A DNA stretch of 64,000 nucleotides from Streptomyces sp. HM190 (GCF_009857135.1 NZ_CP047318.1:4774001-4838000), one strand, 5' to 3'. Numbered from the stretch's first letter, positions 1 to 8,663 are shown. Translations and numbers: made by a program. The notes: a model not told the origin generated them from the letters alone.

Positions 1-2
1 AC

Positions 3-68
3 GAGCGCATCAAGCAGATCCGGCTGGAACTGGCCTTCGCCGCACGCCATCTGGGGGTGGATGCCTAG
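3..68 (+). CDS. C-terminal end of an unidentified protein (partial)
   Basis: Only the last 21 codons before a TAG stop are inside the window. The tail (ERIKQIRLELAFAARHLGVD followed by Ala) is charged and helical-looking, with normal Streptomyces codon use and G/C at third positions. It is too short to assign to a family. It converges on the ECF sigma gene that ends at 174. Confidence 0.45.
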   Translation, partial: ERIKQIRLELAFAARHLGVDA

Positions 69-115
69 AACCTTCAGAGCCGCGGAGCCTGTCGAACCCC
101 ACGGATCACGACCAC

Positions 116-165
116 GCTGACCGCTGACCGCTGACCGCTGGCGGCTGGCGGCTGACCGCTCACCG
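116..165. repeat. short direct repeats of GCTGACC/GCGGCTG
   Basis: The gap between the two converging genes is filled by near-perfect copies of a 7-bp unit (gctgacc, then gcggctg). This looks like a simple microsatellite-type expansion. No terminator stem is obvious. Confidence 0.5.
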
Positions 166-173
166 CGCACTGC

Positions 174-1157
174 TCAGGCGGCCGCCAGCGCCGTCGGCTC
201 CCGGGGCTCCGCGGTGTCCCGGGGCGCCTCGGCCGCCATGAGCAGTTCCACCAGGGTCGCCCGGGCCCGGGCGACCCGTGAGCGGACCGTCCCGACGGGG
301 CACGCGGTCAGCCGGGCCGCGTCCTCGTAGGGCAGCCCCAGCACCTGCGTGAGCACGAACGCCTCGCGTCGCTCGTCGGGCAGCGTGGCCAGCAGATCGG
401 CGAGTGCGATCCCGTCGTCGAAGCCGGGCAGCCCGCTCGGCTGGGCGCGTTCCACGGCCAGCCGCCAGTCCGGTACGTCGGCGGGCCGGGGCCGGGCCGC
501 CGCGTGCCGGAAGCTGTCGGTCACGGCCCGCCGGGCGATGGACAGCAGCCAGGTCCGGGCCGAGCAGCGACCCTCGAACCGGTGCAGGCTGCCGAGCGCC
601 CGCAGGAACGTGTCCTGGGCCAGGTCGTCCACCACCTGGGGATCGGCGCCTAGGTGAGCGACGAAACGGCGGACGTCGCGGTGCAGGGCGCCGACGAAGC
701 GCTCGACGGCCTCCGGATCGCCGCCGCGCGCGGCGAGCGCCCAGGCCGTTATCGACTCGTCCCCCGGCTCGGGCCCCGAACGGGCCACCGGGGAGAAGGG
801 GGCCGGGGCCGGCGCCGGGCCAGACGCCGGGGCCGATCGGGGTGTATGGGGTGCGGGTGCGGGCGCGGGTGTTGGTGCCGACGCCGACGCCGGGGCCGAC
901 GCCGGGGCTGAACGAGCCGTCCGGGCGGCTGTAGCCGTGGCCGACGTCGAACGAGCCGTCCGGGCGGCCGTGGCCGTTGCCGGCGCCGAAGGGTCCGCCT
1001 GACGCGCCGGTGCCGAGGCGACCGTCGGTGATGCGGCGGGCGCGGGCCGGAGAGCCGGGGGCGCGGGCAGGTCGGCGGGGCGGGGAAGGGGGGCGGGGGA
1101 GGGAGCGGTCGAGGGCGTGGTGCGGAGAGGGGGCGTCGTACGGGTAAGGGTGGTCAC
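174..1157 (-). CDS. ECF-type RNA polymerase sigma factor with long Ala/Pro N-terminus
   Basis: Extracytoplasmic-function sigma factor, directing RNA polymerase to a small regulon. From the GTG chosen here it is 327 residues. Region 2 spans about 140-212 (DDLAQDTFLRAL, then RTWLLSIARRAVTD). Region 4 spans about 253-305 (LPDERREAFVLTQVLGLPYE, then GTVRSRVARAR). Residues 1-130 are a low-complexity Ala/Pro/Thr tract; typical ECFs are near 190 aa and lack it. The GTG at 1157 is preferred because GAAGGA lies 6 nt upstream; an ATG at 1178 is possible and a start inside the tract cannot be excluded. No zinc-binding anti-sigma gene is adjacent. The co-oriented membrane protein gene upstream could be the regulatory partner, which is inference. 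Confidence 0.85.
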   Translation of the reverse strand: MTTLTRTTPPLRTTPSTAPSPAPLPRPADLPAPPALRPAPAASPTVASAPARQADPSAPATATAARTARSTSATATAARTARSAPASAPASASAPTPAPAPAPHTPRSAPASGPAPAPAPFSPVARSGPEPGDESITAWALAARGGDPEAVERFVGALHRDVRRFVAHLGADPQVVDDLAQDTFLRALGSLHRFEGRCSARTWLLSIARRAVTDSFRHAAARPRPADVPDWRLAVERAQPSGLPGFDDGIALADLLATLPDERREAFVLTQVLGLPYEDAARLTACPVGTVRSRVARARATLVELLMAAEAPRDTAEPREPTALAAA

Positions 1158-1393
1158 CTGGAGTCCTTCTCGGGTCATCCGGGACACGCGGACGCGGCGG
1201 CCGGTGGACAGCACGGCGCGCGCGTCGGCGATCCGGTGGGGAAAGGCGGCCGTACGGGGTCGCCGGCGTGACCGGCGTGCGTACGGCCGAGGCCCGGCGC
1301 AGGCATCGCTGCGTGTGCGGGACGCGGTGCGGCCGTGCGCACGGAGGCACGGCTCGCACGGCCCGCACGGCTGCCCCGGGGCACCGGCTGCCG

Positions 1394-2146
1394 TCAGCTG
1401 ACAGCGATCCCGGCGGGAGGTCCCCGAGAGGTGAGGGTGTGGACGAGCAGGAGACGGCGCGGCGAGCGGTCCGAGCGGTCGCGGCGGAGCCGCGGACGCG
1501 GCCGCTCCGGCGGTACGGCGAGCGCGAGCGCCATCCGCAGCGGCGCCGCCAGCCAGCCGGCCACGGCCCGCAGCAGCCCGAAGGCGGCGCGTTCGCCGTA
1601 CGCCAGCCACAGTCCGCACAGCAGCGCGGCCAGCAGGTGCGCGGCGAGCATGCCGGACGAGGCCGTGAACGGCGCGTCCATCCCGCCCATGAGGTTTCCG
1701 GCGTGGTCCGCGTGGCCCAGGTGACCGGCCGAGCCCGAGGGGACGGTGTGATGCATGGGGGCGGAGCCCATGTCCATGGCGCCCCCGCCGCCGAAGCCCT
1801 CGTGCACGGAGCCCTGGTGCACGGAGCCCCCGTGCGCCGAGCCCCCGTGCGTCGTGCCCCCGTCCACCGGGCCTTCTGCAGCGGCCGGGTGCGCGGGCTG
1901 CACGAGGGAGAACCCCGAGTGGAGGGCGGTCTGCGCGGCGAGCACGACGGACACGATCAGCGGGAGCCCCCGCTCACGGCCCGCGAGGCACCAGCCGACG
2001 CCGCCGGTGACGGCCGCCGCCGCGCCCATGGCCCACCAGGGGACCGGGCTGCCGGACATGGTGACGTGGCCCAGGGCGGCGAGCAGCACACAGACGGCCG
2101 CGAACAGCGCGGCCCGGACTGTGCGGGTACCCCACCCTGCGATCAT
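1394..2146 (-). CDS. His/Met-rich integral membrane protein, possibly DUF5134-like
   Basis: About 250 residues with predicted membrane segments near 8-27, 33-50 and 55-75, then a loop rich in His, Gly and Met (GTTHGGSAHGG; MDMGSAPMHH). More hydrophobic segments follow (MLAAHLLAALLCGLWLAYG and an Ala-rich helix), and the C-terminus is Arg-rich. The fold and the His/Met loop resemble actinobacterial proteins annotated DUF5134, often near copper genes; function is unknown. The ATG at 2146 has AGGA 9 nt upstream; ATG 2164 is the alternative. It lies directly upstream of the ECF sigma gene on the same strand and probably in the same transcript. The metal-binding-like loop suggests metal or envelope sensing, which is inference only. 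Confidence 0.6.
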   Translation of the reverse strand: MIAGWGTRTVRAALFAAVCVLLAALGHVTMSGSPVPWWAMGAAAAVTGGVGWCLAGRERGLPLIVSVVLAAQTALHSGFSLVQPAHPAAAEGPVDGGTTHGGSAHGGSVHQGSVHEGFGGGGAMDMGSAPMHHTVPSGSAGHLGHADHAGNLMGGMDAPFTASSGMLAAHLLAALLCGLWLAYGERAAFGLLRAVAGWLAAPLRMALALAVPPERPRPRLRRDRSDRSPRRLLLVHTLTSRGPPAGIAVS

Positions 2147-2237
2147 GGCGCCCCATCCTCGCATTCGGACACCGGTCGTCACCCCCGTCCCCCTTGAGTA
2201 CGGATGTCCACCCGCGGTCGCACTCACACCCGCGAGT

Positions 2238-2251
2238 GTGATCCGGATCAC
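2238..2251. promoter_or_regulatory. 14-bp perfect palindrome, Crp-type TGTGA-N6-TCAC
   Basis: GTGATCCGGATCAC is a perfect palindrome in the 309-bp region (2147-2455) between the divergent membrane-protein and TrkA-type genes. With its flanks it reads TGTGATCCGGATCACG, the classical CRP-like half-site arrangement. A near-identical copy occurs at 11036. Apart from this site the region shows nothing else recognisable. Confidence 0.45.
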
Positions 2252-2455
2252 GCGGGAACCGGACAGCTTCATGAGGCAGGCTTCTGCTTCGTGGGGAGCC
2301 CTTCGCAACAGAGCAGCCAGCCCGTTCCGGGCCGTCGGACCGGCCCGGACGGCCCGAACTCCCAGGCACCACCGGGCACATCGGCCCGCCCGCCCAGACC
2401 CGGCATCCTCGCCGGACTCGGCGGGCAGCGCGGACCGGCCGATTCCGGGGCGCAC

Positions 2456-4483
2456 ATGGTCGTCTGCGGGGACGACGGGCTCGCGCACCGGCTCGCCGCG
2501 GAACTGTGCACGGTGTACCGGGAGCAGGTGACGCTCGTGGTGCCGCCGACCGCGCGGCTCGCGCCCCGGCCGGTGGTGGGCCGCACCCGGGCCGCCACGA
2601 TCCTCGACCGGGTCTCCGCCGCGGTCAACCGCGCGGCGGGCAACGGCGATCCGGCGACCACCGGCCGCACCGGCACGGGCACCGGCACAGGGACCGGCAC
2701 AGGGACCGGGACCGGCACCGGCGCGGGCGCCGGTTCCGGTGCCGGGAACGACCGGACCGCGGCTGCGGGCATCGCCCCGCACGGCGAGCGGCTCCTGGAG
2801 GCAGGCGAGGCCACGGAGGCGGTGCTCGCCGAGGCCGGGGTGGAGCGGGCCGCCGCGCTGGCGCTCGTCTACGACGACGACGAGACGAACATCCGGGCCG
2901 CCCTCACCGCCCGGCGGCTCAACCCGAGACTGCGGCTCGTCCTGCGGCTCTACAACCGCCGGCTCGGCCAGCACATCGAGGAACTCCTGGACCGGGCGGC
3001 GGCGTTGGCGACGGGCGGAAACGCCGACGACGGGGCCGAGGGTGTCGACGGCGTCGACGGGTTCGGTGCCTCCACGACCGTCCTGTCCGACGCGGACACC
3101 GCCGCGCCCGCGCTCGCCGCGACCGCCGTCGCCGGCACCACCAAGGTCGTCCAGACGGACGGGCTGATGCTGCGGGCCGTGGAACGCCCGCCGGGACACA
3201 CCGGCCAGGGCCCCGGCCGCGGCCTGTGCACGCTCGCGCTGCTGTCGGCCACCACCAACGACCCTGCCGGTGCGGACGGTTCGGAGGGCAGTGGGGATCG
3301 CGGCCCCCAACTCCTGCCCGACGAGCGGGCCGTGGCCGAGGCCACCGGACGCGGGTCCATCGTCCTGGACACCGTGCGGTACGCGGGTCCCGCGCTGCCC
3401 GCGGGCCGGGCGGGCGGCGGCCCGCTCGGGGCGGTCGGCGCCTTCAGGTCGCTGTTCTCCCGGCGGCTGCGGTGGTCGCTGGCGGGGCTGGTGTGCTGTG
3501 TGCTCGCCCTCGCCGTCGCCCAGATGGTGACGACCGGGGAGCATCCGCTGCGGGCGACGTACACGACCCTCCTGGACCTCTTCGCGATCAACGACCCGGC
3601 GACCGACGGGAGCGACTCCCGGAAGGTCCTCCAACTGCTGTCGGGTCTGATGGGCTTACTCCTGCTGCCGGTGCTCCTGGCCGCCGTGCTGGAGGCCCTG
3701 GGCACGTTCCGCAGCGGTTCCGCCTTCCGCAAGCCGCCGCGCGGTCTCTCCGGGCACGTCGTCCTCCTCGGCCTCGGCAAGATCGGCACCCGGGTCCTGG
3801 CCCGCCTGCGCGAACTGCACATCCCCGTGGTGTGCGTCGAGGCCGATCCCGAGGCCCGTGGTCTCGCGGAGGCCCGGCGGCTGCGGGTGCCGGTCGTGCT
3901 GGGCGACGTGACCCAGGAGGGCGTGCTGGAGGCCGCGAAGATCCACCGGGCGCACGCGCTGATGGCGGTGACGAGCTCCGACACGACGAACCTGGAGGCG
4001 GGCCTGTACGCGCGTTCGGTACGCCCCGATCTGCGCGTCGTGCTGCGCCTCTACGACGACGACTTCGCGACCGCCGTGTACCGCACGCTGCGCGCCGCCC
4101 ACCCGCAGGCCCTCACCCGCAGCCGCAGCGTGACCCATCTCGCGGCACCCGCGTTCGCCGGCGCGATGATGGGCCGCCAGATCCTGGGCGCGATCCCCGT
4201 CGAGCGCCGCGTCCTCCTCTTCGCCGCCGTCGAGGTCCGGGGGCACCCCCGGCTGGAGGGCCGCACCGTGGCCGAGGCGTTCAGTGCGGGGGCATGGCGG
4301 GTCCTGGCCCTCGACACGGCCACGGATCCCGCGGAACGGGCCGGCGGCCCCACCGCCGGGTCGGGCCTGATCTGGGACCTGCCCCCCACGTACGTGCTCC
4401 GCGCCGAGGACCGTGTGGTCCTGGCCGCGACCCGCCGAGGCCTGGCCGAACTCCTCGGCCGACGGGCCCGGTCCACGCCGTAG
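2456..4483 (+). CDS. TrkA-type protein: RCK domain, membrane segments, second RCK domain
   Basis: About 675 residues with the layout of an ion-channel-like TrkA protein. An N-terminal NAD-binding region (MVVCGDDGLAHRLAAEL) is interrupted by a Gly/Thr repeat tract. Two hydrophobic segments follow near residues 340-360 and 395-420, separated by a pore-loop-like stretch (YTTLLDLFAINDPATDG). Then comes a canonical Rossmann TrkA-N domain (HVVLLGLGKIGTRVLARL) and a TrkA-C-like end. The fold suggests nucleotide-regulated potassium or other cation flux at the membrane. The ATG at 2456 begins at the conserved Rossmann strand but has only a weak CGGGG upstream; the frame is open back to 2204, so a longer N-terminus is possible. 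It is divergent from the His-rich membrane protein. Confidence 0.8.
   Translation: MVVCGDDGLAHRLAAELCTVYREQVTLVVPPTARLAPRPVVGRTRAATILDRVSAAVNRAAGNGDPATTGRTGTGTGTGTGTGTGTGTGAGAGSGAGNDRTAAAGIAPHGERLLEAGEATEAVLAEAGVERAAALALVYDDDETNIRAALTARRLNPRLRLVLRLYNRRLGQHIEELLDRAAALATGGNADDGAEGVDGVDGFGASTTVLSDADTAAPALAATAVAGTTKVVQTDGLMLRAVERPPGHTGQGPGRGLCTLALLSATTNDPAGADGSEGSGDRGPQLLPDERAVAEATGRGSIVLDTVRYAGPALPAGRAGGGPLGAVGAFRSLFSRRLRWSLAGLVCCVLALAVAQMVTTGEHPLRATYTTLLDLFAINDPATDGSDSRKVLQLLSGLMGLLLLPVLLAAVLEALGTFRSGSAFRKPPRGLSGHVVLLGLGKIGTRVLARLRELHIPVVCVEADPEARGLAEARRLRVPVVLGDVTQEGVLEAAKIHRAHALMAVTSSDTTNLEAGLYARSVRPDLRVVLRLYDDDFATAVYRTLRAAHPQALTRSRSVTHLAAPAFAGAMMGRQILGAIPVERRVLLFAAVEVRGHPRLEGRTVAEAFSAGAWRVLALDTATDPAERAGGPTAGSGLIWDLPPTYVLRAEDRVVLAATRRGLAELLGRRARSTP
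2670..2731. repeat. GGCACN/GGGACC minisatellite inside the TrkA-type gene
   Basis: About ten tandem hexamers (ggcacg, ggcacc, gggacc) encode an alternating Gly-Thr linker within the first RCK region. The unit length is a multiple of three, so copy-number change would keep the frame. Confidence 0.8.
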
Positions 4484-4513
4484 GGGAGGGGCGGCCCGCA
4501 GGCCGGCCTCCCC
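4484..4513. terminator. GC stem-loop after the TrkA-type gene
   Basis: GGGGAGG (4484-4490) pairs with CCTCCCC (4507-4513), and partly complementary GGCC stretches extend the stem. It starts at the base after the TAG stop and faces the converging CobW gene. There is no T-run, as is usual in Streptomyces. Confidence 0.55.
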
Positions 4514-4596
4514 AGAGGCGCGTGGAACGGCGCGAACATCCCCCATCCCCCACGCACCCGCACCCCCACCCGCGAACGAACCCCTGCGGTCCGCAC

Positions 4597-5787
4597 CTAG
4601 ACCGCCACGAACTCCCCGTCGTGCTCGCACTTCTCCTCCACCCCGAACGTCTCCCACACGGGAAACGGATCCTCGAAGCCGGCCGGGCCCTCCGACTCCC
4701 CCTCCCGCACCAGGCACTCGTCCAGCGCCGCGCGCAACGCCTCCCCACGCAATCCGACCCCGATGAAGACCAGTTCCTGGGCGTCCCCGGCGGAGCCGTC
4801 CCGCGGCGCCGACGGTTCGAAGCGGGCCACCGACCCCGCCTGTGACCACAGGCCGACCACCCGGGGCCGGCTCGCGAGCGTGAAGAACCCCTTCGACCGC
4901 AGCACCTCCCCGAAGCGCCCGCTGTCCAGCGCCTCGGTCACGAAGGTCCACAACCGCCCGGGATGGAACGGCCGCCCGGCCCGGAACACGGTCGACGAGA
5001 TGCCGTACTCCTCGGTCTCCGGGACGTGATCCCCGTTCAACTCCCGTACCCACCCCGGCGCCTCCTGGGCCCGCTCCAGGTCGAACAGACCGGTGTCGAG
5101 CACCTCCGCCACCCGCACCCGCCCGTGGCGGGCCGGCACGATCCGCGCGGCCGGGTTCAGCCGTGCCAGCGTCCCCGTCAGCCGTTCCGCGGTCGCCGTG
5201 TCGACGAGGTCCAGCTTGTTCAGCACGATCACGTCGGCGAACTCGACCTGGTCGATCAGCAGATCGCTGACCGTCCGCTCGTCCTCCTCGTACTGGTCGA
5301 GCCCCCGCGCCGCCAACTCGTCGCCGCCCGCCAGCTCCGGCAGGAAGTTCACGGCGTCGACGACGGTGACCATGGTGTCCAGCCGGGCGAGGTCCCCCAG
5401 CGTGGCTCCGTCGTCCCGCGCGAAGGCGAAGGTCGCGGCGACCGGCATCGGCTCGGAGATGCCGGAACTCTCGATGAGCAGGTGGTCGAAGCGCCCCTCG
5501 CGGGCCAGCCGGTCGACCTCCTCCAGCAGATCGTCGCGCAGGGTGCAGCAGATGCAGCCGTTGGTCATCTCGACCAGCCGCTCCTCCGTCCGCGACAGCG
5601 CCGCCTCACCGCCGCGCACGAGGGCCGCGTCGATGTTGATCTCGCTCATGTCGTTGACGATGACCGCGACCCGCAGCCCCTCGCGGTTGGCGAGGACATG
5701 GTTGAGCAGGGTGGTCTTGCCCGCGCCGAGGAAACCGGAGAGGACGGTGACGGGCAGCCGGTCGGGTGCGTCGTACGCCGTGGACAC
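4597..5787 (-). CDS. CobW/YciC-type GTP-dependent zinc metallochaperone
   Basis: About 396 residues of the COG0523 G3E GTPase family. Visible features are Walker A (SGFLGAGKTTLLNHVL) near residue 18, the metal-binding GCICC motif, a Walker B/ESSG-like segment (HLLIESSGISEP), NKLD for guanine recognition, and the CobW C-terminal domain with a His/Cys tail (EEKCEHDGEF). Family members deliver zinc to apo-enzymes during shortage. The GTG start lies 5 bp after the L32 stop with GAGGG overlapping that stop, so the two genes are translationally coupled. The Zur-like box upstream of L32 would control both. Substrate identity (zinc) is inferred from this context. Confidence 0.9.
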   Translation of the reverse strand: MSTAYDAPDRLPVTVLSGFLGAGKTTLLNHVLANREGLRVAVIVNDMSEINIDAALVRGGEAALSRTEERLVEMTNGCICCTLRDDLLEEVDRLAREGRFDHLLIESSGISEPMPVAATFAFARDDGATLGDLARLDTMVTVVDAVNFLPELAGGDELAARGLDQYEEDERTVSDLLIDQVEFADVIVLNKLDLVDTATAERLTGTLARLNPAARIVPARHGRVRVAEVLDTGLFDLERAQEAPGWVRELNGDHVPETEEYGISSTVFRAGRPFHPGRLWTFVTEALDSGRFGEVLRSKGFFTLASRPRVVGLWSQAGSVARFEPSAPRDGSAGDAQELVFIGVGLRGEALRAALDECLVREGESEGPAGFEDPFPVWETFGVEEKCEHDGEFVAV

Positions 5788-5792
5788 CGCGC

Positions 5793-5963
5793 TCAGCCCT
5801 CGGGGTGAATCAGTCCGGGCTCGTACGCCTTCAGCAGCCGCTGCGGTACGAGGTGGGTGACGCCGTCCACGGTGAAGGGCACCAGCGGCGGGGTGCTCGC
5901 CTTCCACTGGGCGCGACGGTGACGGGTGTTGCTGCGGGACGTCTTCCGCTTGGGCACGGCCAT
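5793..5963 (-). CDS. rpmF: 50S ribosomal protein L32, cysteine-free (C-minus) paralogue
   Basis: The 56-residue product begins MAVPKRKTSRSNTRHRRAQW and ends GLIHPEG, a standard L32. The zinc-ribbon cysteines of ordinary L32 are absent, marking the zinc-independent paralogue. In Streptomyces such paralogues are made under zinc starvation so that zinc can be spared from ribosomes. GAGGAGG sits 5 nt before the ATG, a very strong ribosome binding site. The Zur-like palindrome lies 46 bp upstream, and the zinc chaperone gene follows directly. Confidence 0.95.
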   Translation of the reverse strand: MAVPKRKTSRSNTRHRRAQWKASTPPLVPFTVDGVTHLVPQRLLKAYEPGLIHPEG

Positions 5964-6008
5964 GGGGTCCTCCTCGACGAACGGCGGAATGCCGCACGCG
6001 ACGCTACA

Positions 6009-6029
6009 TGAAAATGGATCCCATTACGA
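6009..6029. promoter_or_regulatory. Zur box (zinc repressor operator)
   Basis: The 21-mer TGAAAATG-GATCC-CATTACGA matches the Streptomyces Zur layout (TGAAAATGA...TCATTTTCA) well in the left arm and partly in the right. It is AT-rich in an otherwise GC-rich region. It lies 46 bp before rpmF and about 150 bp before the divergent permease start, so it could regulate both directions. Assignment rests on pattern plus gene context. Confidence 0.75.
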
Positions 6030-6177
6030 AAAAGGGTCACTGTCCCGTACCGGCCCCGCGCCTGTGGTGCGCGTCGCAGCGCGGCGCGTGAGCGGGAACG
6101 CGCTCGTCGCCGTAGGAGAGGGGAGGGCGCACCGACCCGCGCAGCACTGCCGTACCCGTACGGAGGTACCGTCCCCC

Positions 6178-7245
6178 GTGGCCATCATCGAGGAAGCCCC
6201 CGACCGACCCGGCCCCGGCGCCGGGGCCGGGTCGGTCGCACCGCACGGCTCTCCCGGCGCCGCCGGCACCGACGCCGCGCCCCGGGATTCCACCGGCCGG
6301 CATCTCAACTCCCCCCTCCTCCTCACGATGCTGCTGGTCCTGGCCGTCGCCGCGCAGGGCCCCCTCCGCCGTGTCCTGGCCGCGCCCGTGACGCAGAGCT
6401 GGATGACGGTGTTCGTGGCGGTGGTCGTCCAGGCGCTGCCGTTCCTGGTGCTCGGGGTGCTGCTGTCGGCGGTGATCGCGGTGTACGTGCCGCCGTCGTT
6501 CTTCGCCCGCGCGCTGCCGAAGCGGCCCGCGCTGGCGGTTCCCGCGGCGGGCATGGCCGGTGTGGTGCTGCCGGGGTGCGAGTGCGCGTCGGTGCCGGTG
6601 GCGGGCGCGCTGGTGCGGCGCGGCGTCACGCCCGCCGCGGCGCTCGCGTTCCTGCTGTCCGCCCCCGCCATCAACCCGATCGTCCTGACGGCGACCGCCG
6701 TGGCGTTCCCGGGCAACCCCGAGATGGTGCTGGCCAGGTTCGTGGCGAGCCTGCTGGTGGCGTGCGCGATGGGCTGGCTCTGGCAGCGGCTGGGGCGCGG
6801 CGAGTGGATGCGCCCGCCGGAGCGGCCTTCGCATGAAGGGCTCGGCAAGGGGGCGGCGTTCTGGGGCTCGGTGCGGCACGACGTGATGCACGCGGGCGGG
6901 TTCCTGGTCGTGGGCGCCATGGCGGCGGCCACGCTCAAGGCCGTCGTCCCGGCGAGCTGGCTGAACGCGGCCGCAGGCAACCCCCTGATCGCGATCCTCG
7001 CCCTCGCCGTCCTGGCCGTGCTGCTGTCGATCTGTTCCGAGGCGGACGCGTTCGTCGCCGCGTCGCTCACCCAGTTCTCCCTCACCTCCCGGCTGGCCTT
7101 CCTGGTCGTCGGGCCGATGATCGACCTGAAACTCTTCGCCATGCAGACCGCCACCTTCGGCCGCGCCTTCGCCCTCCGCTTCGCCCCCGCCACCTTCGCC
7201 CTCGCGATCCTGGTGTCGGCCCTCATCGGGACGGTGCTCCTGTGA
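6178..7245 (+). CDS. UPF0718/DUF318 family permease
   Basis: About 355 residues with two sets of transmembrane helices. The family signature GCECASVPVAGALVRRG, followed by FLLSAPAINPIV, is at about 130-165, and its repeat ICSEADAFVAASL is near 285; the paired cysteine motifs suggest metal or thiol chemistry. The family includes ArsP-like exporters and B. subtilis YcgR. The N-terminal 40 residues are Pro/Ala-rich and soluble. The GTG at 6178 is chosen because GGAGG lies 11 nt upstream; the frame stays open further 5'. It overlaps the next gene by 4 bp (GTGA). Divergent orientation across the Zur-like box suggests a role in zinc-limited cells, which is inference. Confidence 0.82.
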   Translation: MAIIEEAPDRPGPGAGAGSVAPHGSPGAAGTDAAPRDSTGRHLNSPLLLTMLLVLAVAAQGPLRRVLAAPVTQSWMTVFVAVVVQALPFLVLGVLLSAVIAVYVPPSFFARALPKRPALAVPAAGMAGVVLPGCECASVPVAGALVRRGVTPAAALAFLLSAPAINPIVLTATAVAFPGNPEMVLARFVASLLVACAMGWLWQRLGRGEWMRPPERPSHEGLGKGAAFWGSVRHDVMHAGGFLVVGAMAAATLKAVVPASWLNAAAGNPLIAILALAVLAVLLSICSEADAFVAASLTQFSLTSRLAFLVVGPMIDLKLFAMQTATFGRAFALRFAPATFALAILVSALIGTVLL

Positions 7246-8051
7246 ACCGCCACGCCCAGACCGTCGTCCTCCTCCTGACCGGCGGCGCCCTCCTGCACGC
7301 CGGCTCCACCGACCTCTACCTCCGCTACGTCAAGGCGGGCCTCCAGCCCCTGCTGATCGGCGCGGGCGTGGTGCTGACGGCGGCGGCGGTGGCGACCCTC
7401 TGGTACGAACGCCAGGCGGCCCGAAGCCGCCGGGACCGGCACCGCGAGCCGGACGAGCCGGGTGCCGGGCCGGACCAGCAACGTGAGCCGGACGCGCCGG
7501 GTGCCGGGCCCGAGCGCGCCGCCGCCGGGCGGCACGCCCACCGCGAACCCCGGGTCGCCTGGCTCCTCGTCCTCCCCCTCCTCGCGCTCGTGCTGGTCGC
7601 CCCGCCCGCCGCCGGCTCGTACACCGCCATGCGCACCGGATCGGCCCTGCAGGAGCAGCCCTGGGGCTACCCGAAGCTCCCCGCCGACGGCCCGCTGAGG
7701 CTGACCGTCGCCGACTACGCGGGCCGTGCCGTGTACGACCAGGGCCGTGCCCTCGCCGGCCGGCGGATCAAGGTCGCCGGGTTCCTCGCCCTCGACGGCC
7801 ACGGCGCCCCGTACCTCGTCCGCATGGCCCTCAACTGCTGCGCCGCCGACGCCCAGCCCGTCAAGATCGCGCTCACCGGGGAACTCCCCCCGGTCCTCCA
7901 GCCGGACAGCTGGATCGAGGTCACCGGCACCTACACCCCGAAGCGCACGAAGGACCCGGTCAACGGCACGGCCGTCCCGTATCTCTCCGTCGCGTCCACC
8001 CGCCCGGTCAAGGCCCCGCAGGACCCGTACGACGAGGCATGGAACGGCTGA
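7242..8051 (+). CDS. TIGR03943-family membrane protein, permease partner
   Basis: 269 residues. Two N-terminal membrane helices (about 5-20 and 30-50) are followed by a charged repeat-rich linker, a third helix (LLVLPLLALVLVAPPAAGSY) and an extracytoplasmic OB-like domain. That domain contains the conserved NCCAAD cysteine pair and ends TYTPKRTKDP...PYLSV. The family (B. subtilis YcgQ) almost always accompanies a UPF0718 permease, and here the GTG start overlaps that gene's TGA. The two probably form one complex. The linker contains a duplicated coding repeat (GAGPDQQREPD / GAGPERAAAG). Confidence 0.82.
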   Translation: MNRHAQTVVLLLTGGALLHAGSTDLYLRYVKAGLQPLLIGAGVVLTAAAVATLWYERQAARSRRDRHREPDEPGAGPDQQREPDAPGAGPERAAAGRHAHREPRVAWLLVLPLLALVLVAPPAAGSYTAMRTGSALQEQPWGYPKLPADGPLRLTVADYAGRAVYDQGRALAGRRIKVAGFLALDGHGAPYLVRMALNCCAADAQPVKIALTGELPPVLQPDSWIEVTGTYTPKRTKDPVNGTAVPYLSVASTRPVKAPQDPYDEAWNG

Positions 8052-8147
8052 CGCCGGCTCACGCGTGATGGTGCGCACGGCTCTGGATAGCTGATGGTCC
8101 GTCAGTTATGGTCGCCGGCAACGCCGTACCCCCGAGAGGTGAGTGCC

Positions 8148-8663
8148 GTGCCGACACGTCCCCGCACCCCGAGCCCGCAGCCGACCGGCGCTCCCCGCTG
8201 GGTCGCGATGTTCTACGAGCCCTCGTCGTCCTCCTGGAAGGCGGGCGCCCAGTCGCCGTACCGTTCGCCCGTGCTGTACGCGGTGGGGGAGATGACCCAG
8301 ACCCTGCGGGCGCGCGGCGAGGACCCCGCGGTCGAGCTGTGGGGCCCCGGGGGCGATCCGGGTGGCGGCGGCGACGGGGACGGCCACTGGGAGCGGTACG
8401 ACCCGGCGGTCCTCACGGCGGACGCCGTCCCGCCACGGCCGTCCGACCGGGCCGCCGCGCCCGCCGCGAAGCCCAGCACACTCGCCGAGCGCATGACCGG
8501 CCGGCGGCAGCAGGTGCTCATGGCGGGTCTGGGGAAGGCTGGCCTCTACGACCTCGCGCCGGACGACGTGGCGGCGGTCCGGGCGGTCGTCGACGGCCTC
8601 GACGAGACCACCGTCCGCCGGGTCGCCCACTGGCTCACCGTGGCGAGCACGGGCCGGCCTTAG
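8148..8663 (+). CDS. hypothetical protein with insertion element at its stop codon
   Basis: 171 residues with no family I recognise. The N-terminus carries a WVAMFYEPSSSSWKAG stretch followed by SPVLYAVGEMTQTLRARG. A Gly/Asp-rich linker follows, then a basic helical C-terminal third (TLAERMTGRRQQVLMAGLG). The GTG at 8148 is preferred over the ATG at 8094 because GAGAGG precedes it. The stop TAG consists of TA from the target duplication plus the first base (G) of the IS5 element. Removing the element restores CCT-TAG, so the protein is probably unaltered by the insertion. Confidence 0.65.
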   Translation: MPTRPRTPSPQPTGAPRWVAMFYEPSSSSWKAGAQSPYRSPVLYAVGEMTQTLRARGEDPAVELWGPGGDPGGGGDGDGHWERYDPAVLTADAVPPRPSDRAAAPAAKPSTLAERMTGRRQQVLMAGLGKAGLYDLAPDDVAAVRAVVDGLDETTVRRVAHWLTVASTGRP

